From a bacterium (GTDB taxonomy: Bacteria; Actinomycetota; Acidimicrobiia; Spongiisociales; ZC4RG35), in contig JAHEDH010000010.1 in NCBI GenBank assembly GCA_024641285.1, positions 1-43,266 on the forward strand: a stretch of 43,266 nt of DNA, read 5' to 3'. This document shows, piece after piece, positions 37,267-43,266 of the stretch. A program made the position numbers and the translations under genes. The notes beneath the pieces are model-generated. The model had not been told where the DNA came from and made no database searches. It saw only the letters and a list, made by a program, of their open reading frames with translations. Positions within the stretch are counted from its first letter, which is position 1. Each line of letters opens with the position of its first letter.

Positions 37267-37914
37267 GTGAGCGACAGCGGGTTCTGGTATGTGGGCCACG
37301 CTCCCGACGCACTGGTGGCCGAGCTCCGACCGGCATTCTCGGCCTTCGCCGATCGCGTCGAGAGCGATCCCCGGGTGGGCCGCGCCCTGGAGACCTGGCG
37401 TGCGCTTCCGGCATCGATCCATGGGCCGGAGCCGGGACAACCGCCGAGCCCGGCGGCCCGAGAGCTCCTCGATGCGTTCTGGTCCGCCACCGCCGAGAGC
37501 GATCTGTTCTATGCCTGCGCCCTCGATGATCACGAGACGGCCACGTGGGACCTCGGCGAGCCGTACGAGCTCGACGATCCACCGCGGGCGTTCTTCGCCA
37601 CCACGCCGGGACTTCCGACGGTGTCGCTGCTGTACCTCGGCCTCGGCCCGGAGCGGGCGAAGTGGTTGCCGGGGCACATGGGCAGCTTCGCTCTGACCCA
37701 TGACCAGCTCGCCGAGCTGGGACACGCACTCAGGCATGCCCACGCTCTGCCGCCGAACGAGCGCGCCGCGGCGGTCAATCGCATGTACTCGTGGCTCAAC
37801 GCCGGCACCGCTCACGGGTTTCCCGTGGTCCACCTGCTGAACGCGCTGCCCGACCTCATCGGATCAGCCCTCAATCGCGGTCTCGGGCTGGTCGGCGCCA
37901 CGATGACCGCCTGA
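37267..37914 (+). CDS. Unrecognised soluble protein
   Basis: 215 aa. No family recognised. There is no signal peptide or clear membrane helix, although the C-terminal stretch (LLNALPDLIGSALNRGLGLVGATM) is hydrophobic and could lie on a membrane. It is rich in aromatic residues and has an acidic middle (YACALDDHETATWDLGEPYEL). GTG 37267 is preferred because TAGCCT lies 7 nt upstream; a start at 37195 would translate array H. It is followed after 48 nt by the CCA-adding enzyme, which has its own leaderless promoter. Confidence 0.7.
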   Translation: MSDSGFWYVGHAPDALVAELRPAFSAFADRVESDPRVGRALETWRALPASIHGPEPGQPPSPAARELLDAFWSATAESDLFYACALDDHETATWDLGEPYELDDPPRAFFATTPGLPTVSLLYLGLGPERAKWLPGHMGSFALTHDQLAELGHALRHAHALPPNERAAAVNRMYSWLNAGTAHGFPVVHLLNALPDLIGSALNRGLGLVGATMTA

Positions 37915-37949
37915 TCGACGGCCACCGTGCCCTCCCAGCAGCGTGCATC

Positions 37950-37955
37950 TACGCT
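37950..37955 (+). promoter_or_regulatory. -10 box of the leaderless CCA-adding enzyme gene
   Basis: TACGCT exactly 7 nt before ATG 37963. Confidence 0.5.
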
Positions 37956-37962
37956 CTTGGGC

Positions 37963-39375
37963 ATGGTTCCCGACAGATTCGAGTGGTTGCTCGCGCCCGG
38001 CAGTCCGACCACCGAGCTCGCCGGCAGATTCGCCGATGCCGGGCACGATCTGTATCTGGTCGGCGGTTCGGTGCGTGATGCCCTGCTCGGCCTGCCGCAC
38101 GACGATCTCGACTTCACGACGCCCGCCAGGCCGGACGAGATCAAGGCCATCGTCGAGGACCTCGCCGATGCCATCTACCCGATGGGGGAGAAGTTCGGGA
38201 CGATCGGCATGCGTCGTGGCGCCGCCGTGTACGAGATCACCACATTCCGCAGTGAGATCTACCGCGACGAATCCCGCAAACCGCATGTGACCTTCTCGGA
38301 CACCATCGACGAGGATCTGTCGAGGCGCGACTTCAGCGTGAATGCGATGGCGCTGCGCATCCCCGACGCCCAGCTGATCGACCCGTTCGGAGGCGCCGCC
38401 GATCTCGTCAAACGTGTCCTGCGTACGCCGCTCGATCCCGAGATCGCCTTCTCGGACGATCCGCTGCGCATGCTGCGGCTGTTCCGGTTCCAGGCGAAGC
38501 TGGACTTCGAACCGGACGCGGCGGCGATGGACGCAGTCTCCCGGATGGCCGAGCGGCTCGAGATCGTGTCGGCCGAACGCATCCGCGACGAGTTCTCGAA
38601 GCTGCTGGTCGCAGACGATCCCGGACCGGCCCTGTGGGGGTTGGTGGACACCGGGCTGATCGACCACTTCCTTCCGGAGATGCGCGCCCTGGCGATGGAG
38701 CAGGACCCGGTGCATCACCACAAGGACGTGCTCGCCCACACGATCGCCGTCACCCAGAAGGCCGCACCGCGACTCCGACTCCGGTTGGCGGCGTTGCTCC
38801 ACGACATCGGCAAGCCGGACACACGCGAGTTCGCTCCGGGTGGCGTCACCTTCCATCACCACGAGGTGGTGGGTGCGCGGATGGCGCGCAACCGGATGCG
38901 GGCACTGCGCTATCCCAAGGACCTGACGAACGACGTCAAACAACTGGTCTTCCTTCACCTGCGCCCGCACACGCTCAAGATGGGCTGGACCGATTCGGCG
39001 GTCCGGCGCTACGTCCGCGACGCCGGCCACCTGCTGGAAGACCTCAACGAGCTCGTGCGCTGTGACGTCACCACCGCCAACGAGAGGCGCGCCCGCGCGA
39101 TCCAGCAGCGGATCGACGAGCTGGAGGAGCGGATCATCGAGCTCCGCAAGCAGGAGGAGATCGAGGCCCTTCGTCCGCCGATCGACGGGAACGACGTGAT
39201 CGAGTATCTGGGCATCTCGCCCGGACCGATCGTGGGCGAGGTCATGAAGATGCTCCTGAACCGCCGGATCGACGATGGCCGGTACTCGGTCGCCGAGGCG
39301 TATGCGATGGTGCGGGAGTGGGCGCTCGAGAACGGCCTGAACGACCCCGGAGTGCCGCCTGCGGAGGAGGAGTGA
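37963..39375 (+). CDS. CCA tRNA nucleotidyltransferase
   Basis: 470 aa. The class II polymerase-beta head has LYLVGGSVRDALLG and the metal-binding DDLDFTT. RRDFSVNAMAL and DDPLRMLRLFRFQ are the conserved neck motifs. An HD domain follows (AALLHDIGKPDTREF), and the C-terminal part is helical and highly charged. It adds or repairs the CCA end of tRNAs. It is the pcnA homologue found near mviN-sigM in Mycobacterium; here ~7 kb of other genes lie between. ATG 37963 is preferred over GTG 37927 for the leaderless box. The stop overlaps the peptidase GTG. Confidence 0.93.
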   Translation: MVPDRFEWLLAPGSPTTELAGRFADAGHDLYLVGGSVRDALLGLPHDDLDFTTPARPDEIKAIVEDLADAIYPMGEKFGTIGMRRGAAVYEITTFRSEIYRDESRKPHVTFSDTIDEDLSRRDFSVNAMALRIPDAQLIDPFGGAADLVKRVLRTPLDPEIAFSDDPLRMLRLFRFQAKLDFEPDAAAMDAVSRMAERLEIVSAERIRDEFSKLLVADDPGPALWGLVDTGLIDHFLPEMRALAMEQDPVHHHKDVLAHTIAVTQKAAPRLRLRLAALLHDIGKPDTREFAPGGVTFHHHEVVGARMARNRMRALRYPKDLTNDVKQLVFLHLRPHTLKMGWTDSAVRRYVRDAGHLLEDLNELVRCDVTTANERRARAIQQRIDELEERIIELRKQEEIEALRPPIDGNDVIEYLGISPGPIVGEVMKMLLNRRIDDGRYSVAEAYAMVREWALENGLNDPGVPPAEEE

Positions 39376-40895
39376 GACGATCCGGAGTCCCCGCCCTGGC
39401 GGCGGCCGTCGTGCTGGCGTCATGCACCACCTCGGTGACTCCGGTCGACCTTCCGCCGCCGGACCCGACGGTGGCGCCGCCGGCCTCGACAGCGGTCGAG
39501 GAGGTCATCGGGGAGTTCGGCGCCCCGGGTATCGGCGACCGGCTCTATCCGGAGCTCGGCAACGGCGGCTACGACGTCGAGCGATACCGGCTCGAGCTCG
39601 AGGTCGGCACCGACTGGTCGGTGAACGCGGTCGCCCGGATCGACCTTGTCCCGCTCGAGAACCTGTCCGGGTTCAACCTCGACCTCGCCGGTCTCGATGT
39701 GGAATCGGTCGAAGTCGAAGGCTTCGAGACGGTCGCGTTCGAGCACCAGTCCCGGGAGCTGGCCGTCGATCTCGGGGGAACCGCCATCGCAGGCGTCCAG
39801 ATCTCGGTGACCGTCGGCTATTCCGGCACACCGCGCTCTGTTCCCGCCGATGCGGTCCCGTTCCGGCCGGGCTGGCAGCAGACCGACGACCTGGCCTATC
39901 TCTTCTCGCAGCCCGACGGCGCGCAGTCGCTCTTCCCGGTGAACGATCACCCGCTCGATCGAGCAGACGTGAGCCTCGCTGTCACGACCCCGACCGGTGT
40001 CGAAGCGGTCTCTGGCGGAACCGTCGTCTCGGAGTCACGGGGGGATTCGGGTGACACGGTCGTCTGGGAGATGACCGACATCGCCCCCTATCTGATCCCG
40101 CTGGCGATCGGTCAGTTCACCCTTGCCTCGGACCGGGTCGTCGACGGCGTCCGATACGACGTGTGGGTCTCAGACGATCTGGTCGATCTGCCCGCGGTCG
40201 ACACCTTCGAGATCCAGCCGGAGGTCATCGCGTTCTTCGAGCAGCGCTTCGGGCCCTATCCGTTCGACCGCGCCGGAGCCCTCATCGTCGACGACGACCT
40301 CGGCGCCGCCCTCGAGACCCAGACCATCCCGACCTACACCGCGACGTCGGCCCGATGGGGTGACGTCGTCATCGCCCATGAGCTCGCCCACCAATGGTTC
40401 GGAGATTCGATTGCGCTCGAGCAGTGGGACGACATCTGGCTCAATGAGGGGTTCGCCACGTTCGCCCACTGGCTGTGGCTCGAGGAGCGGTTCGGGTTCG
40501 AACGGTACGACTCGGAGGTCGAGGCGGCGTACCGGACGCTCAGCGGCATCGGGCTGACCGAGAGCGGAGTCACCCCGGCGGTCGCGGCGGATCGCGTTCG
40601 GGCGGCGTTCCCTCCGCCGGACGACCCCCGCGCCAGCGATCTGTTCAACCGATCGGTGTACGAGCGGGGCGGCCTCGCCCTGGTGGCGTTGCGGGACGCG
40701 GTCGGCGACGAGGCACTGTTCGATCTGATCCGGACCTACACGCAGCGCTACTCGGGGTCGTCGATCACCACCGACGCCTTCCTGGCGCTCGTCGATGAGG
40801 TCCTGGGAGACGAGCCGGCGGCGTTGTTGACGTCCTGGGTCGTCGATGTCGACATCCCGGCGCTCCCCGGCCGGGGTCTCGTACCACCCCGCTGA
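39372..40895 (+). CDS. Lipoprotein M1 family zinc aminopeptidase
   Basis: 507 aa. A short signal peptide ends in the lipobox LASC, so it is probably lipid-anchored outside the membrane. The M1 N-terminal beta-domain (YDVERYRLELEVG) is followed by the catalytic domain, with a GAMEN-like segment LETQTIP and HELAHQWFGDS followed 18 residues later by NEGFA (zinc His, His, Glu). The C-terminal helical domain of long M1 enzymes is absent, as in the short aminopeptidase N-like group. The GTG start at 39372 overlaps the upstream stop (GTGA) after a GGAGGAG. Confidence 0.9.
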   Translation: MRRSGVPALAAAVVLASCTTSVTPVDLPPPDPTVAPPASTAVEEVIGEFGAPGIGDRLYPELGNGGYDVERYRLELEVGTDWSVNAVARIDLVPLENLSGFNLDLAGLDVESVEVEGFETVAFEHQSRELAVDLGGTAIAGVQISVTVGYSGTPRSVPADAVPFRPGWQQTDDLAYLFSQPDGAQSLFPVNDHPLDRADVSLAVTTPTGVEAVSGGTVVSESRGDSGDTVVWEMTDIAPYLIPLAIGQFTLASDRVVDGVRYDVWVSDDLVDLPAVDTFEIQPEVIAFFEQRFGPYPFDRAGALIVDDDLGAALETQTIPTYTATSARWGDVVIAHELAHQWFGDSIALEQWDDIWLNEGFATFAHWLWLEERFGFERYDSEVEAAYRTLSGIGLTESGVTPAVAADRVRAAFPPPDDPRASDLFNRSVYERGGLALVALRDAVGDEALFDLIRTYTQRYSGSSITTDAFLALVDEVLGDEPAALLTSWVVDVDIPALPGRGLVPPR

Positions 40896-40898
40896 CGT

Positions 40899-41489
40899 TC
40901 AGCGCTTCGATTCGAGGACGCGTCGGATCTCACGAACCTCCCTGAGGATGTCGTTGAGGTCGGCGCTCTCTTCCCGGCGGATGGCGCCGCTGACGCTCGC
41001 TCTGAGGTCCTCGTGGAGCCCGGACCAGTCTTCGAGCCCCGCCAGCTTGCCCTCGTATCCGCTTCCCGTCATGCCTTGACCGGCAGTCTGGATCTGGATC
41101 GAGCCGATCCGCAGTGCCCGGTCGTACAGCGACCGTTGGAGTCGGAAGTCGGTGACCATCGCAAGCGGGATGTTCTGCTGGATGCGGGTGAGGATCCCCT
41201 TCCTGATGACGATCCGCTCCGGCTCGATGGCGTACTCGAGGTTCCGATGCCACAGGATCAGGATCGGCACGGCGATGACCCACATCATCAGGACGGCACC
41301 GCCGGTGATGCCCCAGATCAGCGGTGCGACGTTGCCCCGGTCGGCTTCGTCCAGGGTGAGTACGAGGATCAGATGGAGGACGCCTGCCGAGAGTGCGGTG
41401 ACGGCCGTGATGGTCGCGAGTACGAGATACTGCTTGGTGAGCCAGCGACGGTCCGGAGCGATCGTCGTTTCGGTGAATGGTGTTGTCAT
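40899..41489 (-). CDS. PH domain (DUF304/bPH2) membrane protein
   Basis: 196 aa. Two N-terminal membrane helices (LATITAVTALSAGVLHLILVL and LIWGITGGAVLMMWVIAVPIL) are followed by a bacterial PH domain (YAIEPERIVIRKGILTRIQQNIPLAMVTDFRLQRSLYDR, GSIQIQTAG). A charged C-terminal helix ends REVREIRRVLESKR. Function unknown. ATG 41489 follows GGGAGA. It is convergent with the peptidase gene, 3 nt apart. Confidence 0.87.
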   Translation of the reverse strand: MTTPFTETTIAPDRRWLTKQYLVLATITAVTALSAGVLHLILVLTLDEADRGNVAPLIWGITGGAVLMMWVIAVPILILWHRNLEYAIEPERIVIRKGILTRIQQNIPLAMVTDFRLQRSLYDRALRIGSIQIQTAGQGMTGSGYEGKLAGLEDWSGLHEDLRASVSGAIRREESADLNDILREVREIRRVLESKR

Positions 41490-41550
41490 GTTCGTCTCCC
41501 GGGTTGCCGGTCGTCGGAGCCGGACGGCCGATCGCGAACGCCTACGGGCG

Positions 41551-41598
41551 CTCGATCGTTCGACCCTCAGATCGTTCGATCGTCAGATCATTCGACCC
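41551..41598. repeat. Octamer/16-mer tandem repeat across the zinc-ribbon gene stop
   Basis: Six octamers on the minus strand (GGGTCGAA, CGATCTGA and close variants alternating), forming three 16-bp units. The second octamer contains the stop codon, so the repeat encodes the last codons of the protein. Confidence 0.75.
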
Positions 41599-41780
41599 TG
41601 TGCGAATCCGAGCACCTTCAGGCAGTTGGGGCAGAAGTACATCAGGGTGCGTCCCTGTCCCAGCGGCACGCCCCGCGCCCGGGCATAGACCGCGGGCAGG
41701 CTCTCGTCGCAGTGCGGACAGCGCGGAACCAGATCGGTGCGTTCCACGACGGCGAACGGCGCGGTCACGGCTTCGGTCAT
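41583..41780 (-). CDS. Small zinc ribbon protein
   Basis: 65 aa. Two CxxC knuckles (PRCPHCDES and YFCPNCLK) about 30 residues apart make a one-zinc ribbon. There is no other domain. It may bind nucleic acid or protein; function unknown. ATG 41780 follows a strong AAAGGAG; the frame further upstream crosses the argC promoter and is not used. The C-terminal residues GRMI fall within a tandem repeat. Confidence 0.75.
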   Translation of the reverse strand: MTEAVTAPFAVVERTDLVPRCPHCDESLPAVYARARGVPLGQGRTLMYFCPNCLKVLGFAQGRMI

Positions 41781-41875
41781 CTTCGACTCCTTTCCCCCCG
41801 ACTGTGCGTGCCGGAGCCCGGGTCTGGAAGGGTCGAACGTCTCATCCGGCATCTGATCTCGACCGACCCGTCCGA

Positions 41876-41899
41876 GGGTATGCGCATATGCGCATACCC
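41876..41899. promoter_or_regulatory. Perfect 24-bp palindrome, probable operator of argC
   Basis: Half-site GGGTATGCGCAT followed directly by its exact reverse complement. It ends 2 nt before the TATACT -10 box, where the -35 region should be. A repressor here would block argC transcription; ArgR/AhrC is the obvious candidate by context, but the match to known ARG boxes is not secure. Confidence 0.7.
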
Positions 41900-41901
41900 T
41901 A

Positions 41902-41907
41902 TATACT
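41902..41907 (+). promoter_or_regulatory. -10 box of leaderless argC
   Basis: TATACT, 6 nt before GTG 41914. It is near consensus, with the palindrome immediately upstream. Confidence 0.65.
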
Positions 41908-41913
41908 GGCCCG

Positions 41914-42939
41914 GTGTCCTTCTCTGTCGCAGTCATCGGTGCCTCCGGCTACGCCGGCGGCGAGGTCGTCCGGTTCATCGACGACCACCCCGAATTCGAC
42001 CTCGTCCATCTCGGCGCGCACTCCAAACAAGGTGGGCTCCTGTCGGAGGTGCATCCCCATCTGCGCGGTGGAGACCGCCCGCTCGGCTCCAACGACCTCG
42101 ACGACATCGGCGAGGTCGACATCGCCTTCCTCGCACTCCCGCACGGGGTCTCGTGGAAGATCGGACACGAGTTGGCCGAGCGAGGGACCAAGGTCGTGGA
42201 CCTGGGGAGCGACTATCGCCTCGACACCAACGAGCGATACGTCGACGCTTACGGCGCAGATCATCCTCTCCCCGACGAACTGTCGGGCTGGACCTACGGC
42301 CTGCCCGAGTTGTTCGACGTCGCCGGTGCAGATCGGGTCGCTGCTCCGGGCTGTTACCCGACCGCGGTCCTGCTCGCGGCGGCACCGCTCTACCGGGCAG
42401 GCGTCATCGGGCCCGGTGTCATCGTCGCCGACTGCATGTCTGGCGTCTCCGGTGCAGGACGTGGCGTCAAAGAAGCGCTGATGTACGGAGCGATCGACGA
42501 AGGTGTCTCCGCCTACAAGGTCACCGAGCACCGCCACCGCCCCGAGATCGAGATGGCGCTCGGCATGAGCGGCCCCGGTGAGCCCACGGTGGTGTTCACC
42601 CCTCACCTCGTTCCGATGCAACGCGGCGAGCTGGCGACGGTGACCATGCCATTGCGGGACGAGCTCTCGACAAGCGAAGCCAGGGACATCCTCAGGGACG
42701 CCTACGAAGGACGCCCGTTCGTCGAGGTGATCGACCAACCGCCGCAGACGAGATGGGCGGTGTCGTCGAACCGGGCATTCGTGACCGCCTTCGTCGACCA
42801 CCACGCCGGAGTCGTCATAGCGCAAGGCGCGATCGACAATCTCGTCAAAGGCGCAGCCGGTCAGGGAGTCCAGAACGCCAATCTGATGGTCGGGCTCGAC
42901 GAGACCGTCGGGCTTCCCATCTCGGGGTGGATGCCGTGA
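41914..42939 (+). CDS. argC: N-acetyl-gamma-glutamyl-phosphate reductase
   Basis: 341 aa. NADPH-binding N-terminus IGASGYAGGEVVRF, catalytic Cys in APGCYPTAVLL and VTEHRHRPEIE near the C-terminal half. It reduces N-acetylglutamyl phosphate to the semialdehyde, the third step of arginine synthesis. GTG 41914 is leaderless (TATACT 6 nt upstream), with a perfect palindrome over the -35 region. The stop overlaps the argJ start. Confidence 0.95.
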   Translation: MSFSVAVIGASGYAGGEVVRFIDDHPEFDLVHLGAHSKQGGLLSEVHPHLRGGDRPLGSNDLDDIGEVDIAFLALPHGVSWKIGHELAERGTKVVDLGSDYRLDTNERYVDAYGADHPLPDELSGWTYGLPELFDVAGADRVAAPGCYPTAVLLAAAPLYRAGVIGPGVIVADCMSGVSGAGRGVKEALMYGAIDEGVSAYKVTEHRHRPEIEMALGMSGPGEPTVVFTPHLVPMQRGELATVTMPLRDELSTSEARDILRDAYEGRPFVEVIDQPPQTRWAVSSNRAFVTAFVDHHAGVVIAQGAIDNLVKGAAGQGVQNANLMVGLDETVGLPISGWMP

Positions 42940-43266
42940 GCGTCACCGCCGCCGCCGGGTTCTCAGCCAACGGAATGCACTGCGGCATCAAAGCCGACGG
43001 CGTTGCCGACCTGTCGATCGTGTTCGCCGACACGTCGGTTCCCACCGCTGCGGTCTTCACGACGTCGCTCACCGCGGCACCGCCCGTCCGACTCAGCAAG
43101 AGCCGTGCGGCCTCGGGATCGAGCCGCGGCGTGATCGTCAACTCTGGATCCGCCAACGCCGGAACCGGGGCGTCGGGCTACCGGGACGCCGAAGACATGA
43201 CCACGGCACTCGCAGCCGCGCTCGGATGCATGTCACAGGAGATCCTCGTGTGCTCGACCGGGCCCA
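42936..43266 (+). CDS. argJ: Glutamate N-acetyltransferase / amino-acid N-acetyltransferase (5' part)
   Basis: The first 110 codons are present; the gene runs off the right edge. FSANGMHCGIKADGVADLSIVF and VIVNSGSANAGTGASGYRDAEDM match ArgJ, as does the final VCSTGP before the usual Ile-Gly. It transfers acetyl from N-acetylornithine to glutamate in the cyclic arginine pathway, and the precursor cleaves itself at an Ala-Thr bond further on (beyond the window). The GTG start overlaps the argC stop (GTGA). Confidence 0.93.
   Translation, partial: MSVTAAAGFSANGMHCGIKADGVADLSIVFADTSVPTAAVFTTSLTAAPPVRLSKSRAASGSSRGVIVNSGSANAGTGASGYRDAEDMTTALAAALGCMSQEILVCSTGP

Noticed and set aside
37864-39423. 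519-codon minus-strand frame opposite the CCA-adding enzyme
   Set aside because: Shadow of a clear nucleotidyltransferase with all catalytic motifs on the plus strand.

Overview
The window is high-GC bacterial DNA carrying the chromosome-origin neighbourhood of an actinobacterium. The core order gyrA-gyrB-(DUF721)-recF-dnaN-dnaA | rpmH-rnpA-yidD-yidC-jag-rsmG-parA-parB, followed by a cwlM-like gene, trxA, trxB, an anti-sigma factor, a SigM-like sigma factor, an MviN-type pseudokinase and a CCA-adding enzyme, is the arrangement known from Mycobacterium and relatives. GTG/TTG starts, a DUF3566 protein beside gyrA and many apparently leaderless genes fit the same phylum. The inserted genes and a pseudokinase without its MurJ half suggest a deep-branching class such as Acidimicrobiia; that placement is inference.

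Layout. 1-6714 (minus): a sensor histidine kinase whose stop overlaps the start of a giant secreted surface protein (at least 1786 residues, running off the left edge). 6874-10483: a PQQ-type sugar dehydrogenase-like protein, an IMPACT/YigZ protein, a small coiled-coil protein, a DUF3566 membrane protein and an unrecognised protein. 10774-19737 (minus): gyrA, gyrB, DUF721, recF, dnaN, dnaA, with DnaA-box clusters between dnaN and dnaA, upstream of dnaA, and also downstream of gyrA. 20235-25147 (plus): rpmH to parB with two parS sites before rsmG. 25348-32592 (minus): cwlM-like gene, then a tightly overlapping run GNAT-degV-pseudokinase-sigM-anti-sigma-membrane protein-trxB-trxA. 32626-40895: histone-deacetylase-like hydrolase, a degenerate PilT-like ATPase, a persulfide/rhodanese gene pair, an ECF sigma factor, an unknown protein, the CCA-adding enzyme and a lipoprotein M1 peptidase. 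40899-43266: a PH-domain membrane protein, a zinc ribbon protein, and the start of an arginine operon (argC, argJ) behind a perfect palindrome.

How the parts work together. Replication initiation, topology and segregation genes diverge from the dnaA region. Ribosomal protein L34, RNase P protein and the YidC insertion factors form the rightward operon. The redox (TrxA/TrxB), cell-wall regulation (CwlM-like pseudo-amidase, pseudokinase) and SigM-like stress genes form the leftward operon.

Three non-coding patterns stand out. (1) Arrays of about five tandem heptamers with differing unit sequence sit at or next to stop codons, several in inverted pairs that would fold into long RNA stems. (2) A roughly 350-bp field of GCGTGTC heptamers and small hairpins separates trxA from the cwlM-like gene. 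(3) A TANNNT box lies exactly 6-7 nt before the start codon of many genes that lack a Shine-Dalgarno sequence, indicating leaderless transcription. No tRNA, rRNA, CRISPR array or insertion sequence was seen.
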